Below, piece by piece: positions 7,356 through 14,756 of a DNA stretch of 24,552 nucleotides (its first letter is position 1; each line of letters begins with the position of its first letter). Origin of the DNA: Bacteroidetes bacterium UBA7688 (GTDB lineage: Bacteria; Bacteroidota; Bacteroidia; Chitinophagales; Chitinophagaceae). The notes below the pieces were generated by a model that did no database searches, was not told where the DNA came from, and saw only the letters and a list, made by a program, of their open reading frames with translations. A program made the translations under genes and the position numbers. Where the stretch lies: assembly GCA_002482815.1 (NCBI GenBank), contig DLGS01000056.1:1-24552 (forward strand). The letters run 5' to 3'.

Positions 7356-7562
7356 ATGATTATATCAAAAGTTCACTTTGTCGAAGAAGGTGATGTGCAA
7401 GAGATTGACTTTATGATTTTACCGAAAATTGGAGAAACTATATTATATGGGCGTAAAGACATTTACCTTGAATATACTGTCAAGAAAATCATTCATAAAG
7501 TAAATATGGATTCGAACGAGGGAAATCAGGTATTAGAAATCTTTATTTCAAAATTGCGATAA
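7356..7562 (+). CDS. Small protein of unknown function (68 residues)
   Basis: A 68-residue protein with no signal, membrane segment or cysteine. The sequence reads as a small beta-rich fold: MIISKVHFVEEG, then DFMILPKIGETILYG, then YTVKKIIHKVN and VLEIFISKL at the C-terminus. I do not recognise a family. It is preceded by a long AT-rich, structured leader and followed after 104 bp by another small unknown gene on the same strand. Codon use resembles the neighbours, which supports a real gene, but with this length the call rests mainly on a clean frame and plausible composition. Confidence 0.55.
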   Translation: MIISKVHFVEEGDVQEIDFMILPKIGETILYGRKDIYLEYTVKKIIHKVNMDSNEGNQVLEIFISKLR

Positions 7563-7627
7563 CAATGTCTCCCTTTAATTTGTTATTGCAAATTAAGCCA
7601 TCGTCTTATCTCTTCGGTTAGGTTCTG

Positions 7628-7635
7628 TATCTTTA
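7628..7635 (+). promoter_or_regulatory. Putative -7 promoter box
   Basis: TATCTTTA, one base from TAnnTTTG, 31 bases before the start of the 94-residue gene. No -33 TTG at 17-23 nt. Confidence 0.3.
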
Positions 7636-7666
7636 CTCTTTATTCTTAAAAATTAGAGAGAAGGGT

Positions 7667-7951
7667 ATGAGGTTAGATGAGGTGCAAAAATTGGTTGAAG
7701 GAAAATCCTTTAAATCTACAGCTTGTGGCGGAGTTTATAAATTCCGTAATGCCAATATCTTACTGGTTAATTCAGATAAATTTGCACCTTATAGTATTCT
7801 TGAAAGTAATAATTGGTTTTTACTGGATCATGGTCATTTGTTAGCTGAGGAGGATTTAATTCTTAAGGTGGATAATGTCAGATTTCCGATAGTAATTACG
7901 TTTTACAGAAAGTCAGATTTAGATTTTTACACCACATTTATAGAAGAATAA
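7667..7951 (+). CDS. Small protein of unknown function (94 residues)
   Basis: A 94-residue protein without signal peptide or membrane segment. It opens with a short helix (MRLDEVQKLVEG) and then alternates hydrophobic strands with polar turns (GGVYKFRNANILLVN, WFLLDHGHLLAEEDLILKV, FPIVITFYRKS). One Cys lies at position 20 (STACGGV). No family is recognised. The ATG is preceded by GAGAGAAGGGT, one of the few purine-rich Shine-Dalgarno-like stretches in the window, which supports the chosen start. It lies 76 bp before the mannosyltransferase-like gene, which has its own promoter. Confidence 0.58.
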   Translation: MRLDEVQKLVEGKSFKSTACGGVYKFRNANILLVNSDKFAPYSILESNNWFLLDHGHLLAEEDLILKVDNVRFPIVITFYRKSDLDFYTTFIEE

Positions 7952-7976
7952 GTTTTTGCTTGTGTCCGTGGAGACT

Positions 7977-8005
7977 TTTGTGGTAATTTATTTCGATTAT
8001 TTTTG
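7977..8005 (+). promoter_or_regulatory. Bacteroidota-type promoter (-33 TTTG, -7 TATTTTTG)
   Basis: TTTG at 7977-7980, a 17-nt spacer and an exact TAnnTTTG match (TATTTTTG, 7998-8005). This fits the TTG-N17-23-TAnnTTTG pattern described for Flavobacterium. It lies 23 nt before the TTG start of the GT22-like gene and supports that start. It is the best promoter in the window. Confidence 0.65.
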
Positions 8006-8027
8006 CGATAAATAATCTGAAACTTTA

Positions 8028-9530
8028 TTGAAGCACCTTACTTTATTTGAAAAGCGCTTATTATTTATTGCGCTAATCGCTCACCTTATTGCTGCCTGGT
8101 TCTCTGTTGGTTTTCATCATCCTGATGAACATTTTCAATTAATTGAGTTTGCTAATTATAAATTAGGACGCACCCCTTTAAATAAATTGCCATGGGAATT
8201 TCCTGCTGAAATGCGTCCGGGTCTTCAGCCACTCATGGTTTATCTTTTGTTGAAACCTTATCTGCAAATGGGTTTCGAAGATCCTTATCGCTTTGTTTTT
8301 TTACTGAGATTGATAAGTGGTCTGCTTGCCTTGTTTACCGCATGGAAATTTCATAAAGCGATTGAACCTCAGATAAAGACCTTATTTCTCAAAAAACTAC
8401 ATTTATTTCTATCTGTCCTTGGTTGGGGCCTGGTTTACCTGCATGTTCGTTTTTCATCCGAAAACTGGTCGGCAATTACTTTTGCCTGGGCGGTAATCCT
8501 GCTTTGGAAAGGCGGCGGATCAAAATATTGGTGGTTCGGATTGCTTGCCGGCTTAAGTTTTGTGTTCCGTTTTCAGGCCATATTTATGCTTGGAGGTGCC
8601 GGTTTGTGGATGATATTTTCTGACAAAACCCCTTTGAAAAATATAGCACAGGTCATAGGTGCATTTATCATTGCCTTTGGTGTTGGTTTGCTGTGTGAAT
8701 ATTGGTTGTATGGCCATTTTACGGTTAGTAGCTGGGCTTATGTCGAGCAGAATGTATTCCAAAATAAGGCGGCCCATTTTGGTACAGAGCCCTGGTTCTG
8801 GTATTTCGTCGAAATATTTAAACAAGGAATTGCACCATACAGTATCATATTATTACTGAGTATTCCGGTAATGGTAATTTATAAACCCAGGCACATTCTT
8901 ACCTGGAGTATGATTGTGTTTCTTCTGGGACATATTGTAGTGGCGCACAAAGAGTTCCGGTTTTTATTTCCATTGGCATTTTTCTTTCCTTTTTACGTCG
9001 TGGTGACATTGTCATTTCTTGAAGAAAAACTGCAACGATATGATGCTGAAAAATGGTACAGGACAGGCAAAAAAATCTTTCTTTATAGCTTTATTATTGT
9101 CAACGGAGTTGAGATGATTTTGTTGATTACCAAACCTTCTCATCATATTATACAGGTAAATGAGGTTTTGTACAGAAATCTGAAAAGGGAAACGGTCATT
9201 CTTTACAGCTATGAATTTAATCCTTACAGCAATGCAGACACATTGGGTGCGACTTTCTACGCCAATCCATTAATCAGCAGCTACTGCATTGATGATTTTA
9301 TGAATGATACAATGGCTTTGAAAGGAAAAGATGTGTGGATATTCAGCGAACATGCCTATCCAAAGGATGAATTCATATTTCAATATGCAGGCCCGTTTTT
9401 TGATAGTTCCCGAACCACCGTTTTGTGGAGACGATTGCCGGAATGGACCTACAAATATAATTTTAATAATTGGCTGGAGCGCAGCAATGCTTACACCTTA
9501 TACCAATTGCACGAAAAACCGGTACGCTAA
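8028..9530 (+). CDS. GT22-family (Alg9/PIG-B-like) mannosyltransferase, multi-pass membrane protein
   Basis: A 500-residue GT-C-fold glycosyltransferase resembling eukaryotic ER mannosyltransferases of the GPI and N-glycan pathways. The first luminal-loop signature HPDEHFQLIEF (31-41) carries the expected acidic catalytic pair, and HKEFRFLFPL (307-316) matches the second family motif. About nine to ten hydrophobic segments follow, with a soluble C-terminal domain from about 370. It probably transfers a sugar from a polyprenyl-phosphate donor on the outer face of the inner membrane; donor and acceptor are unknown. The start is TTG: an in-frame TAA lies at 8013-8015, the next in-frame Met (residue 62) is beyond the catalytic motif, and a good promoter ends 23 nt upstream. 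No other sugar gene is nearby. Confidence 0.85.
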   Translation: MKHLTLFEKRLLFIALIAHLIAAWFSVGFHHPDEHFQLIEFANYKLGRTPLNKLPWEFPAEMRPGLQPLMVYLLLKPYLQMGFEDPYRFVFLLRLISGLLALFTAWKFHKAIEPQIKTLFLKKLHLFLSVLGWGLVYLHVRFSSENWSAITFAWAVILLWKGGGSKYWWFGLLAGLSFVFRFQAIFMLGGAGLWMIFSDKTPLKNIAQVIGAFIIAFGVGLLCEYWLYGHFTVSSWAYVEQNVFQNKAAHFGTEPWFWYFVEIFKQGIAPYSIILLLSIPVMVIYKPRHILTWSMIVFLLGHIVVAHKEFRFLFPLAFFFPFYVVVTLSFLEEKLQRYDAEKWYRTGKKIFLYSFIIVNGVEMILLITKPSHHIIQVNEVLYRNLKRETVILYSYEFNPYSNADTLGATFYANPLISSYCIDDFMNDTMALKGKDVWIFSEHAYPKDEFIFQYAGPFFDSSRTTVLWRRLPEWTYKYNFNNWLERSNAYTLYQLHEKPVR

Positions 9531-9588
9531 AGTTTGCTATCAAATTTTATCTTCGCCGCTCATTTTATTATTTATAAAAGAAAAACAA

Positions 9589-10452
9589 ATGAAGCATGCT
9601 TTTATTTTCCCTGGTCAGGGTGCCCAGTTCTCCGGAATGGGAAAGAATCTTTATGATGAAAATGCCCGGGCTAAGGAACTTTTTGAACAAGCCAACGAAA
9701 TATTAGGCTTCCGTATTACAGATGTAATGTTCACCGGAACAGATGAGGCTTTGAAACAAACCAATGTTACCCAGCCTGCTGTTTTTCTGCACTCGGTAAT
9801 TCAGTTTCTATGCAATCCTGACTATGCTCCTGATATGGTAGCCGGTCATTCATTGGGTGAATTTTCTGCCTTAGTTGCCAACAAGACGTTGAGCTTTGCA
9901 GATGGATTGAAGCTTGTGGCAAAACGTGCAGCAGCAATGCAACGGGCTTGCGAAATTAATCCATCAACAATGGCGGCCGTATTAGGTTTGGATGATGCAA
10001 CAGTTGAAAAAGTTTGCAGTGAAATAACGAACGAAATGGTCGTTGCAGCAAATTATAACTGCCCTGGTCAATTGGTTATCAGCGGAAGCATTGCCGGTAT
10101 TCAGGATGCATGCGAAAAAATGAAAGCTGCCGGCGCAAAACGCGCTTTGGTATTACAGGTAGGGGGAGCATTTCATTCACCTTTAATGGCTCCTGCGCAG
10201 GAAGAATTACAGGCAGCGATAGAGTCTACTGTTTTTAGCAATCCGGTTTGCCCTGTTTATCAGAATGTTGATGCCAAGCCATACACAGATGCTACAGATA
10301 TTAAACAAAATCTGATTAAGCAATTAACGGCTCCTGTTCGCTGGACGCAGACTGTTCAGAATATGGTGGCTGATGGAGCAACCCAATTCACTGAAGTCGG
10401 TCCTGGTACTGTTTTGCAGGGTCTGGTAAAAAAGATTGCGCCGGGTCTGTAG
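9589..10452 (+). CDS. fabD: Malonyl-CoA:ACP transacylase FabD
   Basis: A 287-residue enzyme that moves malonyl from CoA to acyl carrier protein, supplying extender units for fatty acid synthesis in the cytoplasm. Seen: the N-terminal IFPGQGAQFSGMG (6-18), the nucleophile elbow GHSLGE (86-91, Ser88), an Arg in VAKRAAAMQ (Arg113) and the catalytic His196 in GGAFHSPLM. Length and order are standard for stand-alone FabD. The frame is open upstream to 9331, but those codons overlap the previous gene in another frame; the ATG at 9589 gives the canonical N-terminus MKHAFIFPGQG. It follows the mannosyltransferase gene by 58 bp and ends in a strong bidirectional terminator. Confidence 0.97.
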   Translation: MKHAFIFPGQGAQFSGMGKNLYDENARAKELFEQANEILGFRITDVMFTGTDEALKQTNVTQPAVFLHSVIQFLCNPDYAPDMVAGHSLGEFSALVANKTLSFADGLKLVAKRAAAMQRACEINPSTMAAVLGLDDATVEKVCSEITNEMVVAANYNCPGQLVISGSIAGIQDACEKMKAAGAKRALVLQVGGAFHSPLMAPAQEELQAAIESTVFSNPVCPVYQNVDAKPYTDATDIKQNLIKQLTAPVRWTQTVQNMVADGATQFTEVGPGTVLQGLVKKIAPGL

Positions 10453-10470
10453 TATTAATAATATCCAATA

Positions 10471-10504
10471 AAAAAGGTGTTTGAAATTATTCGAACACCT
10501 TTTT
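10471..10504. terminator. Bidirectional terminator between fabD and the LEA-like lipoprotein gene
   Basis: Stem GGTGTTTGAA/TTCGAACACC (one G-T wobble), loop ATTA, flanked by AAAAA on the left and TTTTT on the right, so either transcript ends in a U-run. It sits between two convergent genes, 18 bp after fabD. Confidence 0.9.
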
Positions 10505-10523
10505 CATTTTTATCAATATTAAA

Positions 10524-10919
10524 TTACTCACTCAAATCCTTTTTTACATCTTTTGCGGCCTTTTGAACTTTTTTGGCAGCTTTGTTTGTTTCAGTTTTGA
10601 TTTCGTGTGAAGCGTCCTTTGCTGTTTCAGCCACTTTTTTCGCAACTTTAACACTGGTTTCTTTCACTGCTAAGGCAGCTTTTTTAACCCCTTTTTTGGC
10701 TGTGTCTATTGCCTGGCCTGCTTCGGTCTTCGTTTGTTTGGCATCTGCCTGAATGCTGTCGGCAAGGTTGTCAATTTTTGTGCCTATTTCCTGTGCAGGA
10801 CCTATTTCCGGTGCCACAGTTTCGGCTAAAGGTTGTTCTGATTTTACATTTTCAGTATTACCACAGGCTGAAAAACCTATAAGACAAGAAACTGCAATCA
10901 ATAAGCTGGCTTTTTTCAT
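10524..10919 (-). CDS. Lipoprotein with Lys/Ala-rich amphipathic helices (LEA-like)
   Basis: A 131-residue predicted lipoprotein: MKKASLLIAVSCLIGFSAC with lipobox GFSAC and lipid-Cys at 19. After a Glu/Pro-rich linker (about 20-50) the rest is a long, highly charged helix with repeating 11-residue-like units such as AKKGVKKAALAVKETSV, KKVAETAKDASHEIKTE and AAKKVQKAAKDVKKD. This resembles group 3 LEA and apolipoprotein-like helices, which protect membranes or proteins under desiccation or other stress; the role here is inferred from composition. The frame extends seven codons upstream to a start at 10940, but a TAATTTTG -7 box overlaps that point, so the ATG at 10919 is chosen. Convergent with fabD across a shared terminator. 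Confidence 0.8.
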   Translation of the reverse strand: MKKASLLIAVSCLIGFSACGNTENVKSEQPLAETVAPEIGPAQEIGTKIDNLADSIQADAKQTKTEAGQAIDTAKKGVKKAALAVKETSVKVAKKVAETAKDASHEIKTETNKAAKKVQKAAKDVKKDLSE

Positions 10920-10937
10920 GTGTTGTTTCAATTTGCC

Positions 10938-10945
10938 CAAAATTA
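10938..10945 (-). promoter_or_regulatory. Putative -7 promoter box for the LEA-like lipoprotein
   Basis: Minus-strand TAATTTTG, an exact TAnnTTTG match ending 19 nt before the ATG at 10919. No -33 TTG is seen at the expected distance. It overlaps the alternative start at 10940 and so argues against it. Confidence 0.45.
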
Positions 10946-10988
10946 CCGTTTATTTATGCAGGATGAATTTACAATCGGAAGAAAAAAT

Positions 10989-10996
10989 TATTTTTA
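10989..10996 (+). promoter_or_regulatory. Putative -7 promoter box for the YfiT-like gene
   Basis: TATTTTTA, one base from TAnnTTTG, 20 nt before the ATG at 11016. No clear -33 element. Confidence 0.35.
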
Positions 10997-11015
10997 ACGA
11001 ATAAATTAAATCAGA

Positions 11016-11549
11016 ATGAGCAACGACGCAATTATTTATCCAATCGGGAAACTGGTAATGCCTGATACTTTTTCGGAAAAAGAAACCAAGGATGCTATTC
11101 AGGAAATAAAAGTGCTTCCGCGCATTCTTGATTATTGTGTTGAAAATCTGGACGCGGCGCAGCTGGCTACATCTTATCGTGATGGTGGCTGGACTATCCA
11201 TCAGATTCTCCACCACATTGCAGACAGCCATATGAATGCTTTTGTGAGGATGAAATTATTGCTCACTGAAGACAATCCAACGGTCAAACCCTACAGTCAG
11301 GATGATTGGGTACTGACTGCAGACGTTGCCGATGTGCCTGTTAATTATTCCATCACTTTGGTTCATGCTTTGCATCACCGTATGGTTACATTGCTTGAAT
11401 CCTGTTCTTCAGAACAAATGATGCGCACTTATTATCATCCGGAATACGAAAAAACGGTCGCTTTGTGGCAAGTAATCCATACGTACGGGTGGCACGGCAA
11501 GCATCATGCGGAACAAATCCGTCAATTGCGTATCCGCAATGACTGGTAA
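11016..11549 (+). CDS. DinB-superfamily metalloprotein, YfiT/bacillithiol S-transferase-like
   Basis: A 177-residue four-helix-bundle metalloprotein of the YfiT branch of the DinB superfamily. Seen: the N-terminal YPIGKLVMP (8-16), GGWTIHQILHHIADSH (57-72), TEDNPTVKPY (84-93) and WHGKHHAEQIRQLR (159-172). His67, His160 and His164 are in the positions of the metal triad of this family. Members are annotated as metal-dependent hydrolases or thiol transferases that add bacillithiol or another low-molecular-weight thiol to electrophiles; which thiol this organism uses cannot be told. The gene is full length, monocistronic and cytosolic. Its stop lies only three bases from that of tyrS, so the two genes end tail to tail with no visible terminator between them. 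Confidence 0.9.
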   Translation: MSNDAIIYPIGKLVMPDTFSEKETKDAIQEIKVLPRILDYCVENLDAAQLATSYRDGGWTIHQILHHIADSHMNAFVRMKLLLTEDNPTVKPYSQDDWVLTADVADVPVNYSITLVHALHHRMVTLLESCSSEQMMRTYYHPEYEKTVALWQVIHTYGWHGKHHAEQIRQLRIRNDW

Positions 11550-11552
11550 TTT

Positions 11553-12833
11553 CTATTCGAATATGGCGAGCGTGTAATTTGATTTCCCTTTTTGAATCAA
11601 CACATATTTCTCATTCAGCAAATGGGCGTTCTGTAGTTTAAATTCTACTGTCGGAACTTTTTCTTTGTTGATGCTGACTGCATTGCCTTGTAAGGCTTTG
11701 CGCGCTTCACCTTTTGAAGTATAAATATTTTGTTCAGCTAAAAATGTAATCAGATCAGCTCCTTCATCGCTTAATAAAGATTTTGAAACGGACACCTGAG
11801 GAACACCATCCATTACTTCCAATAATTGCTTTTCATTTAGAGAAAGTAAAGCATCAACTGCCGAATTACTGAACAAAATTTCAGAAGCTTTCTGTGCAAA
11901 TTTCAAATCTTCTTCGCTGTGGACCATGATTGTCATTTCCTCAGCCAATGCTTTTTGAAGCGCGCGTAAATGAGGTGCAGTCTGATGTTCAGCAATGAGT
12001 GCTTTAATTGCTTCCAGCGTTTTGAAAGAATAGATTAAAGCCAGTTTTTCTGCCTCGGCATCCCCAAGTTTCAACCAAAACTGGTAAAACTGGTAAGGGG
12101 AAGTAAGGGTAGGGTCAAGCCACACATTTCCACTTTCTGATTTGCCAAATTTAGAACCGTCCGCTTTTGTAATCAAAGGACTGGTAAAGGCATACGCTTC
12201 GCCACCATTTTTCTTGCGGATCAATTCGGTACCGGTAGTAATATTTCCCCATTGGTCGGCTCCACCCATTTGTAATTGTACATTATAGGTTTGGTGCAGG
12301 TGCAAAAAGTCATAACCCTGTATCAATTGGTAGCTGAATTCTGTAAAAGACAATCCGGTTTCCAGGCGCTTCTTTACAGAATCTTTTGCCATCATATAAT
12401 TGACCGTCACCAGTTTTCCGGCATCACGGATAAAATCGAGGAAAGAAAAATTCTTAAACCAATCGTAGTTGTTCACCATTACAGCTGCGTTAGGTTGACC
12501 TTCGCTGAAGTCTATAAATTTGCTTAATTGCTTCCTGATACCGGCACAGTTTTTTTCAATGGTTTCATTATCCAGCAGATTTCTTTCTGCAGATTTTCCC
12601 GAAGGATCGCCAATCATACCTGTAGCTCCACCCACCAGGGCAAATGGCTTATGACCGGCTTTTTGCAAACGCATCAATAAGGTAATCGGTAACAGACTTC
12701 CTACATGGAGGCTTTCTGCTGTGGGATCGAAACCAATATAAGCCGCAGTCATTCCTTTTTCCAATAATTCTTCTGTGCCAGGCATAATATCCTGCACTAA
12801 TCCACGAGCCTGTAATTCCTGTATAAATGTCAT
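11553..12833 (-). CDS. tyrS: Tyrosyl-tRNA synthetase TyrS
   Basis: A 426-residue class I aminoacyl-tRNA synthetase that charges tRNA-Tyr. Seen: the HIGH-type motif as HVGS (43-46), GADQWGN (191-197) in the tyrosine pocket, the KMSKS-type motif as KFGKS (228-232) and a C-terminal S4-like RNA-binding region with SKGEARKALQGNAVSIN. The frame is open nine codons upstream to a TTG at 12860, but an exact TACATTTG -7 box overlaps that position and the ATG at 12833 gives the usual N-terminus MTFIQELQARG, so the ATG is used. The leader is only about 20 nt, so there is no room for a T-box. Convergent with the YfiT-like gene. Confidence 0.97.
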   Translation of the reverse strand: MTFIQELQARGLVQDIMPGTEELLEKGMTAAYIGFDPTAESLHVGSLLPITLLMRLQKAGHKPFALVGGATGMIGDPSGKSAERNLLDNETIEKNCAGIRKQLSKFIDFSEGQPNAAVMVNNYDWFKNFSFLDFIRDAGKLVTVNYMMAKDSVKKRLETGLSFTEFSYQLIQGYDFLHLHQTYNVQLQMGGADQWGNITTGTELIRKKNGGEAYAFTSPLITKADGSKFGKSESGNVWLDPTLTSPYQFYQFWLKLGDAEAEKLALIYSFKTLEAIKALIAEHQTAPHLRALQKALAEEMTIMVHSEEDLKFAQKASEILFSNSAVDALLSLNEKQLLEVMDGVPQVSVSKSLLSDEGADLITFLAEQNIYTSKGEARKALQGNAVSINKEKVPTVEFKLQNAHLLNEKYVLIQKGKSNYTLAIFE

Positions 12834-12857
12834 GATGCGATGGTAAAATTTGAACGG

Positions 12858-12865
12858 CAAATGTA
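12858..12865 (-). promoter_or_regulatory. Putative -7 promoter box for tyrS
   Basis: Minus-strand TACATTTG, an exact TAnnTTTG match, 25 nt before the tyrS ATG. No -33 TTG found at 17-23 nt. Confidence 0.5.
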
Positions 12866-12968
12866 AATCTGATTTTCGATTTCAGTTTCAGGATTTTTAT
12901 TGACTACAAATTAAGATTTAACAGCATCGTTTTTTGCCGCAATTCTTTTCAAGGTTATCTTGCAGGGT

Positions 12969-13631
12969 ATGAAACTCCGTTTTTTGATTACTTTCCTGCT
13001 TGCTTCGACTGTAGTGTTCGCACAGGATAATTATTTTGCCAGGCCTGACAAAAACGGTCAGGATAAATTTTTTTATGGAGGATTGGTGGCCGGAATTAAT
13101 GCTTCACAAATTGATGGAGATACTTACAGCGGTTTTCATAAAGCTGGTCTGAATGCCGGATTTGCAGCTTTTATCAAGCTAAATCCTAAACTGCTTGTCA
13201 GCCTGGAACTGCTTTATTCGCAAAAGGGTGCCCGCAATGTTACCGTTGTAAATACCATTACTCAGGGCTCCCGACCTATAGAATACGAGGCAAAACTCAA
13301 TTATGCCGAAATCCCTGTAATGCTTAACTATGCCGTGGCGGATAAAATTCATTTTGGTATTGGTGCTTCTTATTCGCGCCTTATCAGCGATAAAGAATAC
13401 ATGGATTCCTACACCTCTTCAATCGGAAATGAATTAACAGGTACTTATCGCAAACAGGATATTAATTATCTGGCTGCTGTCAGTTATCAGTTGTATGAAA
13501 ACATTTTTGTCCGTGCCCGTTACCAGTATTCAATGATGACCATCAGGGATGCCCAAAAGATTCCGATTGATTTTGGAACCGGCAGACAAATGAATAATTT
13601 GTTTGCGCTTCAATTATTTGTCGTTTTTTAA
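12969..13631 (+). CDS. Outer-membrane beta-barrel protein (PorT/OMP_b-brl family-like)
   Basis: A 220-residue protein with a signal peptide (MKLRFLITFLLASTVVFAQ) and a mature part of alternating amphipathic strands: FFYGGLVAGINASQI, AGFAAFIKLNPKLLVSLELLYSQKG, LNYAEIPVMLNYAV, IHFGIGASYSRLI and a C-terminal LFALQLFVVF ending in Phe, as expected for barrel recognition by the assembly machinery. This matches the small PorT-like barrel proteins common in Bacteroidota; the function of this copy is unknown. The ATG at 12969 is preferred to an in-frame TTG three codons earlier because it gives a normal signal peptide. The Nif3-like gene begins 21 bp downstream, so the two may share a transcript, though no functional link is obvious. 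Confidence 0.85.
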   Translation: MKLRFLITFLLASTVVFAQDNYFARPDKNGQDKFFYGGLVAGINASQIDGDTYSGFHKAGLNAGFAAFIKLNPKLLVSLELLYSQKGARNVTVVNTITQGSRPIEYEAKLNYAEIPVMLNYAVADKIHFGIGASYSRLISDKEYMDSYTSSIGNELTGTYRKQDINYLAAVSYQLYENIFVRARYQYSMMTIRDAQKIPIDFGTGRQMNNLFALQLFVVF

Positions 13632-13652
13632 AAGTATAATTTCCATTTAATA

Positions 13653-14750
13653 ATGAAGATAGCAGAAGTCATTTCTCTTTTCGAAGGGTTTGCTCCACGA
13701 GCTTACCAGGAGTCTTATGATAACAGTGGTTTGCAGGTTGGCAATCCTGATGATGAAGTGAGAGGCGCCTTATTAACATTGGATATTACCGAGGCTGTGG
13801 TTGATGAAGCCATTGCAAAAGGCTGTAACCTGATTATCGCCCATCATCCGGTTATTTTTTCAGGCATAAAATCGTTGAGCGGACAAAATTATGTGCAACG
13901 GATTGTTCAAAAAGCGATAAAAAACGATGTGAATTTGTTTGCCGTTCATACCAACCTCGACAATATGCGGAATGGTGTGAATGAAAAGATTGCATCAAAG
14001 CTAGGTCTTATCAATACGCGCATTTTAGCACCAACGACAGGCAATCTGTACAAACTTCAAACCTATGTTCCTGTAGCTCAATCGGATATGGTTCGTGATG
14101 CCTTATTTGCCGCAGGTGCCGGGGAAATCGGAAAATACAGTGAATGCAGTTTTTCGGCAAGTGGATATGGCACTTTTAAAGGTGATGAAGACACAAAGCC
14201 ATTTATTGGAACCCCTGGCGGCGAACGGGAAATGGTGGAAGAAAGAAAACTGGAAGTTGTTGTTCCCGCCCATTTGAAGAATAAAGTGCATAGCGCAATG
14301 CTGTCGGCGCACCCTTACGAAGAAGTGGCGCATGAATGGATTCTTATGCAAAATGCGAATCCTGAAATCGGTGCCGGTGTAGTTGGGGAACTGGAAAATC
14401 CTGTTTCAGAGATTGAATTTCTTAATCTATTGAAAACCAAGTTCAAAGCAGAGATTGTTCGTCATACCGCCTTATCCGGTGCTCCGGTCAGGAAAGTCGC
14501 CTTGTGTGGAGGTTCAGGCAGTTTTTTACTGAATAATGCAATTAATGCTCAGGCTGATATATTTATAAGTGCTGATTTTAAATACCATCAGTTTTTTGAT
14601 GCCGGAGGAAAAATCGTCATTGCAGATATTGGTCATTATGAAACCGAGCAATTTACGGTGGAAATATTTGATGCTATACTAAAGAAAAAAAATGTTACCT
14701 TCGCCGTTCTTTTTTCCACATTGGATACCAATCCGATAAAATATTTTTAA
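13653..14750 (+). CDS. Nif3-like dinuclear metal-centre protein (YbgI/YqfO family)
   Basis: A 365-residue cytosolic protein of the NIF3 family, which forms toroidal hexamers with a two-metal site. Metal-ligand motifs are intact: HHPVIF (His64, His65), VHTNLDN (His99, Asp103) and GHYETEQ (His328, Glu332). Like YqfO it is longer than E. coli YbgI because of a middle PII/CutA-like insert at about 130-245 (with SAHPYEEVAHEW, the typical end of that domain). The biochemical role of the family is not settled; proposals include GTP cyclohydrolase-like and metal-storage or chaperone functions. It is followed after six bases by a zinc-ribbon coiled-coil gene. From memory this pairing recurs in Bacteroidota, but I could not check it. 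Confidence 0.95.
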   Translation: MKIAEVISLFEGFAPRAYQESYDNSGLQVGNPDDEVRGALLTLDITEAVVDEAIAKGCNLIIAHHPVIFSGIKSLSGQNYVQRIVQKAIKNDVNLFAVHTNLDNMRNGVNEKIASKLGLINTRILAPTTGNLYKLQTYVPVAQSDMVRDALFAAGAGEIGKYSECSFSASGYGTFKGDEDTKPFIGTPGGEREMVEERKLEVVVPAHLKNKVHSAMLSAHPYEEVAHEWILMQNANPEIGAGVVGELENPVSEIEFLNLLKTKFKAEIVRHTALSGAPVRKVALCGGSGSFLLNNAINAQADIFISADFKYHQFFDAGGKIVIADIGHYETEQFTVEIFDAILKKKNVTFAVLFSTLDTNPIKYF

Positions 14751-14756
14751 ATTTAT

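Noticed and set aside
9331..9588. Upstream extension of the fabD frame by 86 codons
   Set aside because: It overlaps the end of the mannosyltransferase gene in another frame, does not look like FabD, and the ATG at 9589 gives the canonical N-terminus.
12834..12860. Nine-codon N-terminal extension of TyrS from a TTG
   Set aside because: A TACATTTG -7 box overlaps the TTG, and the ATG at 12833 gives the usual TyrS start.
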